From positions 1-44,702 of the forward strand of contig JAJRTY010000023.1 in the NCBI GenBank assembly GCA_024278055.1: a stretch of DNA of 44,702 nucleotides. Reading direction: 5' to 3'. The notes below the pieces were generated by a model. The model had not been told where the DNA came from and did no database searches. It saw nothing but the letters and a program-made list of their open reading frames with translations. Shown one piece after another: positions 17,340 through 23,713 of this stretch. The DNA comes from Alphaproteobacteria bacterium (GTDB taxonomy: Bacteria > Pseudomonadota > Alphaproteobacteria > Rhizobiales > JAJFHR01). The stretch's first letter is position 1, and each line of letters begins with the position of its first letter. A program made the translations under genes and the position numbers.

Positions 17340-17726
17340 TTAATCTTCCAGTGGCGGGAAAACGTGTGTGCCATCCTCAGCCACCGGCAAGTCTGTAACC
17401 GACGTTGCCGCATCCACATCAAGCGTGGCAAACAGATGGGGGAATAATTCTCCGCCACGCGCGGCTTCCCACTTTAAATCATCGCCAAGGCTCCTTGCCG
17501 CGACCGCCACCAGAACCAGACCTTCCCGGCCTTTGAAATGCAGGTGGGCGGTTTGTTCAACCTGAGCGGCGGTTGAAAAATGAATGTAACCATCAAGCAA
17601 ATCAATTGCAGCACCTTCAAATCGCTGATTTGCACAAGCGATATCCCGCTCCTCTCTGGAACAGATTTTATAAATCGTTTCTGACGTCACCGCGCTGACC
17701 GCTGTTGTTGGAAAACCGTGCTCCAT
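17340..17726 (-). CDS. DUF952 domain-containing protein
   Basis: A 128-residue protein of the DUF952 family. The core TIYKICSREERD, GYIHFSTAAQVEQTAHLHF, LVLVAV and LKWEAARGGELFPHLFATL is easily recognised. The fold is thought to resemble ADP-ribosyltransferases or RNA 2'-phosphotransferases, but no activity is established. It is the first gene of the DUF952-pyrD-aquaporin-arsC run and starts at an ATG (17726) divergent from the S24-type regulator. About 15 N-terminal residues precede the conserved region, so a shorter start is possible. Confidence 0.85.
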   Translation of the reverse strand: MEHGFPTTAVSAVTSETIYKICSREERDIACANQRFEGAAIDLLDGYIHFSTAAQVEQTAHLHFKGREGLVLVAVAARSLGDDLKWEAARGGELFPHLFATLDVDAATSVTDLPVAEDGTHVFPPLED

Positions 17727-17794
17727 CCTTAGACCGCCCTTGCGATGACCACAAGGTGCAGCAGAATATCAAACATTGATTTCTTCGGGAAAAC

Positions 17795-17827
17795 ATGCAA
17801 AAAAGGTAATAATTCCTATTTTTGCAT
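17795..17827. promoter_or_regulatory. 33-bp dyad upstream of the S24-type regulator
   Basis: ATGCAAAAA (17795-17803) and TTTTTGCAT (17819-17827) form a perfect 9-base inverted repeat. GG (17805-17806) and CC (17815-17816) extend it inward with one-base offsets around an AT-rich centre. It lies 45 bases upstream of the regulator start and 69 bases from the DUF952 start. Regulators of this type usually bind dyads and repress themselves, so it is a good candidate operator for both divergent transcripts (inference). Confidence 0.5.
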
Positions 17828-17872
17828 CAAAAGACTGATAAATGGCCCATTACAGGATAAAATTCCGATCCC

Positions 17873-18514
17873 ATGCTGACACATCGTAAAATCTGGAGTG
17901 CTCTGGACGCCCTGGCGCGCCACCACAGCCTGTCGCCTTCCGGCCTTGCTCGTAAAGCCGGTCTCGACCCGACGACATTTAACAAATCAAAACGGGTGAC
18001 AGCAAGCGGGCGTTTGCGCTGGCCCAATACGGAAAGCCTGTCGAAGGCGCTTGAAGCAACGGGAGCCAGTCTGGATGATTTTCTGGCGATTTTAAATCAG
18101 ATTGATGGTGCAGGTGCGCCGCGGCCGTCACGGTTGTTGCCGCTGATCGGCTTTGCCCAGGCCGGTAACGGCGGTTATTTTGATGATGGCGGGTTTCCCG
18201 TTGGCGGTGGCTGGGATGAAGTATCGTTTCCCGATGTTAACGACGAAAATGCCTATGCGCTGGAAGTTTCGGGCGACAGTATGCTGCCGGTCTTTCGCGA
18301 TGGTGATACGATTATCGTCTCGCCGGGATCAAACGTGCGCCGCGGCGACCGCATTGTCGTGCGCACCCTAGAGGGCGAAGTGCTGGTAAAAGTCCTCTAC
18401 CGCCAGACCGCCCACACACTCGAGATTATGTCGTTTAATCCGGAGTATGAAAACCGGGTGCTGCAAACATCAGAGATAGACTGGATCGCGCGCATTGTGT
18501 GGGCAAGTCAGTAA
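17873..18514 (+). CDS. LexA/CI-like transcriptional regulator with S24 peptidase domain
   Basis: A 213-residue protein. The N-terminal helix-turn-helix (about residues 20-70, LSPSGLARKAGLDPTTFNKSKR) is followed by an S24 self-cleavage domain. The catalytic serine is in EVSGDSMLPVFRDGD (about residue 138) and the lysine in GEVLVKVLYR (about residue 176). A possible cleavage site lies in GFAQAGNGGYF. Such single-gene repressors are widespread in alphaproteobacteria and may respond to DNA damage or another stress, but the target genes are unknown. The gene is divergent from DUF952-pyrD with a dyad between. A short GC hairpin (18543-18557, GCGGGC-CTT-GCCCGC) follows the stop and lacks a T-run. 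Confidence 0.85.
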   Translation: MLTHRKIWSALDALARHHSLSPSGLARKAGLDPTTFNKSKRVTASGRLRWPNTESLSKALEATGASLDDFLAILNQIDGAGAPRPSRLLPLIGFAQAGNGGYFDDGGFPVGGGWDEVSFPDVNDENAYALEVSGDSMLPVFRDGDTIIVSPGSNVRRGDRIVVRTLEGEVLVKVLYRQTAHTLEIMSFNPEYENRVLQTSEIDWIARIVWASQ

Positions 18515-18619
18515 AGTGACGTTCAAGCGCCACTAAGGCTGCGCGGGCCTTGCCCGCTAGTCCAACGCTGCGCTCGTCCAGGTGCCATACGGAAGTTTGA
18601 CAGTGAGGCAGGGTAGCTA

Positions 18620-18811
18620 TTAGTCGTGGGGTATCATCACAGCACTGTTTGTATGCGCTTCAACAATCCCTCTCAGATCAACAATGTCTCCATCTATATG
18701 TCTAAGGATTGCACTATAAACCTTCGTATCATGACCCGGGATAAATTTCCCACCTTTGGTCATATCACCGCACCCACAAGCACAAGATTTTGGGACCGTT
18801 TTGCGTGGCAT
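18620..18811 (-). CDS. Small Cys-rich CGCG-motif protein, 63 residues
   Basis: MPRKTVPKSCACGCGDMTKG starts a 63-residue protein. The start at 18811 is fixed by a strong AAGGAGA eight bases upstream; the open frame continues to 19033 only by running backwards through the palindromic repeat and should not be trusted. The CACGCG cluster (Cys10, 12, 14), the TKGGKFIPGHD stretch and the following amphipathic helix (SAILRHIDGDIVDL) look like a compact metal-binding module. I believe similar short CGCG...GGKF.PGHD proteins occur elsewhere in bacteria and phages, but I cannot name the family or a function. It stands alone between the S24 regulator and dcd. Confidence 0.65.
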   Translation of the reverse strand: MPRKTVPKSCACGCGDMTKGGKFIPGHDTKVYSAILRHIDGDIVDLRGIVEAHTNSAVMIPHD

Positions 18812-18964
18812 CTCTGATCTCCTTCTTGATTCAACTTGGAGAAGCATAGCATAAGTAACAACCCGGGTCAATCCCGGGATGTCCCTGCACTTCCCTACCT
18901 TCTCATCACCTCTGCCGGAAGGGGTAATCGGTTTAATGGTGTCGCACACGGGTGGTTCAATTAT

Positions 18965-19049
18965 CCGCACCGTCCCGGCCTTGAGCCGGGATCTATTGGT
19001 GTTCAGCTGAAACGTCGGCAAGTCCCGGCTCAAGGCCGGGACGGTGCGG
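18965..19049. repeat. 85-bp palindromic interspersed repeat, copy 1
   Basis: Arms of 27 bases, CCGCACCGTCCCGGCCTTGA continuing to 18991 and its exact complement at 19023-19049, surround a 31-base loop. A second copy of the same total length and orientation is at 22246-22330; arms are shared and loops are partly similar (TCGGCA conserved). The element lies between the small CGCG gene and dcd. Such GC-rich palindromes are dispersed in many alphaproteobacterial genomes and often give rise to false reading frames. A shorter CCCGGG-rich stretch at 18861-18877 nearby looks unrelated. Confidence 0.88.
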
Positions 19050-19084
19050 TTGTGCCTTGGTAATCAAATCTCTCTCAAACTCCC

Positions 19085-20194
19085 CTACACCTTAAAATGC
19101 TTGGACAGCTTCAGGCCCTGGGCCTGGTAGTTTGAGCCTATGTCCTGGCCGTAGATTACCTCAGGCACGTCTGTCAGGCGTTCGTAAATCAGGCGGCCGA
19201 TAATCTGGCCATCATCTAACACGAAGGGGACATCGTGGCTGCGCACTTCAAGCACTGCCCGGCTGCCGGTGCCGCCTGCTTTGGAGTGGCCAAAGCCGGG
19301 GTCAAAGAAACCGGCATAGTGAACGCGGAATTCTCCTACAAGCGGATTTATCGGCACCATTTCTGCGGCATGGCTGGGCGGCACGTGGACGGCTTCTTTG
19401 GAGACCAGAATATAGAACTGGTCGGGGTCTAAAATAAGACTGCTGTCGCCGCGATTGATAATCGGTTCCCAGAAATCATCAATTTCATAAGCACCAATCC
19501 GGCTCAGGTCAATCAGGCCGGAATGGCGTTTGGCGCGGTAGCCAATCAGGCTGCCCTTGCCGGAGCCTTCCAGATCTACACTCAGGGCGATGCCATTGTT
19601 GATGTCTACATTACCGGAAAAAACCAGAGTGGATTGTTCATGCAGAGTGCGCATTTCCTCATCACTGTGCTGGCAACTACCGCTGCGAAACCGTATCTGG
19701 CTCAGGGTTGAGCCTTCGCGCACCAGTATGGAGAATGTCTTGGGGCTTATCTCAGCATATAATGGACCCTCGTAGCCAGCGCTTACCGTATCAAACGATT
19801 GGCCGTAATCGGTAATGACACGGGTAAACACATCCAGCCTGCCGGTGGAACTCTTTGGATTGGCGGCGGCAGAAACACCGGGTGGAAGTTGGAGGTTCTC
19901 GATCAAAGGCACTATATAAACGCAGCCTGTTTCCAGCACTGCGCCATCGCCCAGGTCGATTTCATGCAAACACAGGGCTTTGAGCTTGTCTTCCACCGTG
20001 CATTTTGGTCCGGGCAAAAAACTGGCACGCACGCGAAAAGCAACGCGACCAAGGCGTAAATCCAGACTGGCCGGCTGGATTTGCCCCTCACTAAAGGGCT
20101 GGTAAGCGCCAATTCCGCCGTGTTCTATCAGAAATTCGATGCCATGGGCGGGTAAAATACCATCGCCAAGGTTTGATTGAGAAGCCGTATTCAT
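19085..20194 (-). CDS. dcd: 2'-deoxycytidine 5'-triphosphate deaminase, long two-domain form
   Basis: A 369-residue dCTP deaminase that makes dUTP for thymidylate synthesis. Two trimeric-dUTPase-like halves are visible. The first has QIQPASLDLRLG and ANPKSSTGRLDVFTRVI, and the second has FRVHYAGFFDPGFG and SHDVPFVLDDGQIIGRLIYERL. This duplicated form, about twice the 190 residues of the E. coli protein, is the one found in many alphaproteobacteria, so its length is normal and not a fusion artefact. The start is an ATG at 20194, divergent from apaG across 104 bases. The stop lies 36 bases from the palindromic repeat. Confidence 0.9.
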   Translation of the reverse strand: MNTASQSNLGDGILPAHGIEFLIEHGGIGAYQPFSEGQIQPASLDLRLGRVAFRVRASFLPGPKCTVEDKLKALCLHEIDLGDGAVLETGCVYIVPLIENLQLPPGVSAAANPKSSTGRLDVFTRVITDYGQSFDTVSAGYEGPLYAEISPKTFSILVREGSTLSQIRFRSGSCQHSDEEMRTLHEQSTLVFSGNVDINNGIALSVDLEGSGKGSLIGYRAKRHSGLIDLSRIGAYEIDDFWEPIINRGDSSLILDPDQFYILVSKEAVHVPPSHAAEMVPINPLVGEFRVHYAGFFDPGFGHSKAGGTGSRAVLEVRSHDVPFVLDDGQIIGRLIYERLTDVPEVIYGQDIGSNYQAQGLKLSKHFKV

Positions 20195-20298
20195 TAAGGA
20201 TCAGTACTCATAAACAGTTTTTCCGCTAGATATGGTCTTTATCTGATTGTAAGCTTGCCGCCAACCTTTGGATCAAAGACAGTGGAAAACCCGGATCG

Positions 20299-20697
20299 AT
20301 GTCACTTTATAATTGCACCACGCGGTTGATCAAAATAACGGCAGAGCCGGTTTTTCTCGATGAGGAATCGCAACCGGAAGATGATTATTATGTCTGGGCC
20401 TATACAATTGTTATAGAAAACACCGGCGAAGAAGTGGTGCAGCTGCTCAGTCGTCACTGGATGATTACGGATGCCCATGGCCGGGTTCACGAGGTGCGCG
20501 GGCCCGGTGTGGTCGGTGAGCAACCGATCCTTCAGCCTGGAGAAAGTTTTGAATATACCAGTGGCACGCCTTTATCCACGACAACCGGGATCATGGTGGG
20601 ATCATACGAGATGACAACAAATTCTGGCGAAAAATTCGACGTTGAGGTTCCTCCCTTTTCTCTGGATTGCCCCTATGCCGTCCATAATGTGCATTGA
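20299..20697 (+). CDS. apaG: ApaG-domain protein
   Basis: A 132-residue ApaG protein with a fibronectin-III-like beta fold. Recognisable blocks are YYVWAYTIVIENTGEEVVQLLSR, HWMITDAHGRVHEVRGPGVVGEQP, LQPGESFEYTSGTPLSTTTGIM and GSYEM. In Salmonella it was linked to Co/Mg efflux, but the biochemical role is unsettled. The start ATG at 20299 has only a weak upstream purine run. The divergent dcd neighbour is a common arrangement in this class. TrkH follows 31 bases downstream on the same strand. Confidence 0.9.
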   Translation: MSLYNCTTRLIKITAEPVFLDEESQPEDDYYVWAYTIVIENTGEEVVQLLSRHWMITDAHGRVHEVRGPGVVGEQPILQPGESFEYTSGTPLSTTTGIMVGSYEMTTNSGEKFDVEVPPFSLDCPYAVHNVH

Positions 20698-20728
20698 GCA
20701 CACAGTTCCTCCAAGGATAAGTTAGAAA

Positions 20729-22177
20729 TTGCTCGACCTCAGGCCCATATTGCTGGTGATCGGCATTTTGCTGACCACACTTGGCGTTGCCATGCTGGTG
20801 CCAGCGATTGTGGATTTGCACCTCGATCATCCCGAGTGGCTTGTCTTTGCCGCTTCATCAGGACTGACGCTGTTTGTCGGCGTCACTTTGACCATGATCT
20901 CCTGGGGCAGGACCAGCAATCTCAATGTCAAACAGGCTTTCGTTTTAACCACTTTTTCGTGGGTGGCACTGGCCGCATTTGCCGCCATTCCAATCGCCTG
21001 GAGCGAGTTAAACCTCAGTTACACCGATGCCTTTTTTGAAGCCATGTCGGGATTGACGACCACAGGGGCTACCATCATTACCACGCTGGATACAGCACCG
21101 CCGGGCATATTGCTGTGGCGGGCGCAACTGCAATGGCTGGGTGGTATCGGCATTATTGTGATGGCGGTTGCGGTTTTGCCGATGCTGCAAATTGGCGGTA
21201 TGCAGCTGTTTAGAATGGAATCGTCCGATACATCGGAAACAATTCTGCCGCGCGCAACCCAGATTGCCGGTTCCATCACCTTGTTGTATCTAGCCATATC
21301 GGCAGCCAACACGCTTGCCTATGTGATGGCTGGAATGGGGCTTTTTGATGCGGTTGCCCATGCCATGACGACCATCGCCACGGGAGGATTTTCAACCTAC
21401 AATGCCTCAATCGGCCAATTCAACTCAGCTGCGGTCGACAGTGTGGCAATCGGATTCATGATCATCGGCAGCCTGCCATTTGTGTTATATCTGCACGCCT
21501 TGCGCGGCAATGCCGAGCCGTTGTGGAAAGATTCACAAGTGCGCTGGTTTTTCACTCTGATACTTATTTTTGTGGCCATTGCCACCTTGTACCAGATCGT
21601 TGTCAACGCAAATACCGGCACCCGCGCCTTTCAACTGGCGGCATTCAACGTGGTATCGGTCATGACCGGCACCGGGTATGCCACCGCTGATTATGGTCTG
21701 TGGGGGCCCTTTGCCGTGGTGTTTTTCTTTTGCCTCATGTTTATCGGCGGCTGTGCCGGGTCGACCTCTTGCGGGCTTAAAATATTCCGCAGCCAGGTCA
21801 TCTTTGAAAACGTCAAAGTACATATAAACCGCATCATTTATCCCCACGGCGTTTTTGTCGCCCGTTATAATGACAGGTCCCTGCCGGATCATGTTTCAGC
21901 CTCGGTTTTGAGTTTTCTGTATTTGTTTCTTCTGTGTTTTGGCCTTTTATCCATCGCCCTTAATTTTACCGGTCTTGACATTTTGACGTCAGTTTCAGCC
22001 GCCGCCAGCGCCATGGCCAATGTGGGCCCGGGTTTAGGCAAGATGGTGGGACCAACGGGTACTTTTGAGGAGGTCTCGGACATTGCCAAATGGCTGCTGA
22101 GTTTTGGCATGTTGCTGGGCCGGCTGGAATTATTCACGGTGCTGGTGATGCTGACACCGGCATTCTGGCGCTCGTGA
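20729..22177 (+). CDS. trkH: TrkH-family potassium uptake protein
   Basis: A 482-residue membrane subunit of the Trk/Ktr potassium system, which works with the cytoplasmic TrkA/KtrA nucleotide-gated ring. Four M1-P-M2 repeats with selectivity-filter regions are visible, such as ALTTTGAT-like SGLTTTGATI (near residue 107), TIATGGFSTY, MTGTGYATADYG and CAGSTSCGLKIFR. About ten helices are predicted. The start is a TTG at 20729, preceded at some distance by AAGGATA; starting there gives LDLRPILLVIGILL, the usual beginning of TrkH, and the next ATG would cut into the first helix. It may be co-transcribed with apaG. No trkA is in the window. Confidence 0.9.
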   Translation: MLDLRPILLVIGILLTTLGVAMLVPAIVDLHLDHPEWLVFAASSGLTLFVGVTLTMISWGRTSNLNVKQAFVLTTFSWVALAAFAAIPIAWSELNLSYTDAFFEAMSGLTTTGATIITTLDTAPPGILLWRAQLQWLGGIGIIVMAVAVLPMLQIGGMQLFRMESSDTSETILPRATQIAGSITLLYLAISAANTLAYVMAGMGLFDAVAHAMTTIATGGFSTYNASIGQFNSAAVDSVAIGFMIIGSLPFVLYLHALRGNAEPLWKDSQVRWFFTLILIFVAIATLYQIVVNANTGTRAFQLAAFNVVSVMTGTGYATADYGLWGPFAVVFFFCLMFIGGCAGSTSCGLKIFRSQVIFENVKVHINRIIYPHGVFVARYNDRSLPDHVSASVLSFLYLFLLCFGLLSIALNFTGLDILTSVSAAASAMANVGPGLGKMVGPTGTFEEVSDIAKWLLSFGMLLGRLELFTVLVMLTPAFWRS

Positions 22178-22187
22178 CAGAGCCGGC

Positions 22188-22210
22188 AAAACGATCCCGC
22201 ATAAGCTAGA
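22188..22210. repeat. 23-bp direct repeat, left copy
   Basis: AAAACGATCCCGCATAAGCT plus AGA; an identical copy is at 22394-22416 in the same orientation. The pair brackets the second 85-bp palindrome, with this copy starting ten bases after the trkH stop. The repeat is too long to be chance and may mark the ends of a duplicated or inserted unit. Confidence 0.75.
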
Positions 22211-22245
22211 GCGGGTCTGATTTTAATGGAAACATATGGCATCAG

Positions 22246-22330
22246 CCGCACCGTCCCGGCCTTGAGCCGGGACCTGTTAACGTCCAACCGGAGTATCGGC
22301 AGGTCCCGGCTCAAGGCCGGGACGGTGCGG
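22246..22330. repeat. 85-bp palindromic interspersed repeat, copy 2
   Basis: Arms of 30 bases, 22246-22275 and 22301-22330, are perfect complements around a 25-base loop. The outer 27 bases equal those of copy 1 at 18965-19049. The element lies in the 306-base gap between trkH and the GFA gene, and is itself bracketed by 23-bp direct repeats. The remaining bases of the gap (22331-22393 and 22417-22483) hold nothing else I can recognise. Confidence 0.88.
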
Positions 22331-22393
22331 CGAAAAATGGCTAACCCGGTTCGGTTTTGCTTTAACCGATCTTGCATTAAGACGTTATTGTCT

Positions 22394-22416
22394 AAAACGA
22401 TCCCGCATAAGCTAGA
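22394..22416. repeat. 23-bp direct repeat, right copy
   Basis: Exact copy of 22188-22210. The distance from left copy to right copy is 206 bases, with the palindrome inside. It lies 67 bases upstream of the GFA-family gene, so it may also overlap that gene's promoter region. Confidence 0.75.
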
Positions 22417-22483
22417 ACATCATGGACGCCCAACGGGGTTCGTTGTAAGCATTCGGGCATCTTGATTTTAGAGGAGAAGCAGC

Positions 22484-22876
22484 ATGGACCGGTTCACCGG
22501 TGGTTGCTCTTGCGGCAACGTTCGAATTGTGGCGTCGGGTCAGCCCTACCGGGTCGGCCTTTGTCACTGTCTCGACTGCCGCAAGCATCATGGCGCCCTT
22601 TTTCACGCCTCCGCAATATTCCCCCGCGATGCAGTGACGATCGAAGGCGAGGTCCGCGATTACGCCGGGCGCTTTTTCTGTCCCCGCTGTGGCTCGCCCA
22701 TTTTCGCACGCAGCGCAGACGAAATCGAAGTGAACCTGGGCTCCCTCGATGACACTGACCAACTGATACCAACCTATGAAAGCTGGACCGTCCGCCGCGA
22801 GGCCTGGTTGCCGCCGTTTGCGCTGACGAAACGATACGAACGCGACCGCGACGCCACGGGTCGCTTTGAGGAGTAA
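22484..22876 (+). CDS. GFA-family zinc-binding protein
   Basis: A 130-residue protein of the glutathione-dependent formaldehyde-activating enzyme (Gfa/CENP-V) fold. Zinc ligands are visible as CSC (residues 8-10), CHCLDC (27-32) and CPRCGSPIF (about 71-79). Most such small proteins have no proven activity, and a role in formaldehyde-glutathione adduct formation should not be assumed. The ATG at 22484 follows GAGGAGAAGCAGC, a good ribosome site. It is the first gene after the repeat-rich gap and reads toward the trypco2 gene. Confidence 0.88.
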   Translation: MDRFTGGCSCGNVRIVASGQPYRVGLCHCLDCRKHHGALFHASAIFPRDAVTIEGEVRDYAGRFFCPRCGSPIFARSADEIEVNLGSLDDTDQLIPTYESWTVRREAWLPPFALTKRYERDRDATGRFEE

Positions 22877-23085
22877 ATGGCAAGAACGCTACGAAGCTGC
22901 CGTTAAGAGGTGAGCGTTGTAAGAACAATGGGTTTTGCAACGGTCAGATGTCGGCTACGCGGACAAAGCGACAAGGCTCTGATATAAGCGCAAACGCGCG
23001 CGAGAGCGCGATTGATCTCAAATCGTTTTATGATTACCGAATTTTCTTTGCGATGACACAATCTCAACTTACAAGGAGACCTTCT

Positions 23086-23496
23086 ATGGATCTAAAAGAA
23101 TTTATACTCGAAACGATATCAGCGATCACTGATGCCACTTCAGAGTTGCAAAAAAAATATTCAGATGACGATGTCATAATAAATCCTCCTTCTGCTCTAT
23201 CTGGAAAAGATGTTTTTCAAACAGGAAGCTCAAACTACACGATGCGCCGCGTTCAAAATATTAGTTTTGATGTAGCGGTAACTGCGTCCTCTGAGAAAGC
23301 CGGTGGTGGTGAAGCTGGTATAAAGGTGCTGTCAATTGAGCTGGGCGCAGATGGAAGAAAGACGGTTTCCGACGAGCAGGTAAGCCGCGTCAGCTTTGAG
23401 GTGCCGATGACCCTCAAACCGTCAGGCCATGAAGCCAAAAATATGGCAAAAAGAGTGAGTGAAGAACAAAAACCCGCGGAGGCAAACGATCAGTGA
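23086..23496 (+). CDS. Trypco2-domain protein, stand-alone
   Basis: A 136-residue soluble protein. The order MDLKEFILETISAITDA, then an INPPS turn, then RRVQNISFDVAVTAS, GEAGIKVLSIELGADG and QVSRVSFEVPMTL matches the trypco2 (trypsin-co-occurring) domain. That domain was described next to trypsin-like proteases and NTPases of predicted conflict systems, where it is thought to act as a sensor or substrate. The start at 23086 is set by AAGGAG eight bases upstream; the frame is open back to 22948, but no ribosome site supports that. The gene looks more AT-rich than its neighbours, and no protease, NTPase or toxin partner is adjacent. It may be an acquired fragment or an independent gene. The 209 bases before it show nothing else. 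Confidence 0.75.
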   Translation: MDLKEFILETISAITDATSELQKKYSDDDVIINPPSALSGKDVFQTGSSNYTMRRVQNISFDVAVTASSEKAGGGEAGIKVLSIELGADGRKTVSDEQVSRVSFEVPMTLKPSGHEAKNMAKRVSEEQKPAEANDQ

Positions 23497-23713
23497 TGTC
23501 CGATGATAATTTCGAATAAAATCATTTGAGTTAGATGCCACAAAACTTAAGCGAACGCCCAAGTAGGGCTCGAAGTTGTCATTCGCTCACCGCTCTACTA
23601 ACGATCCTTTTTGACACGGTTTTTGTGGGTCAATGATATAGCTTGGTTGTTGCAGAATCCTGTCGCAAAATATCTGCATGACAACCGGGGGAGACGTTTG
23701 AGCCCGACAGGTC

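Noticed and set aside
18620-19033. 137-residue minus-strand frame covering the small CGCG protein and the palindrome
   Set aside because: Its N-terminal half is a translation of the 85-bp palindromic repeat. The real start is the ATG at 18811 with AAGGAGA in front of it.
19085-20194. Apparent fusion of two deaminase genes in dcd
   Set aside because: The two-domain, roughly 365-residue form is normal in alphaproteobacteria.
21889-22377. Minus-strand 162-residue frame over the end of trkH and the second palindrome
   Set aside because: It is antisense to trkH and reads through the palindrome; no ribosome site and no family resemblance.
18965-22416. CRISPR array or transposon
   Set aside because: Only two palindromes 3.3 kb apart and one pair of direct repeats; no regular spacers, cas genes or transposase.
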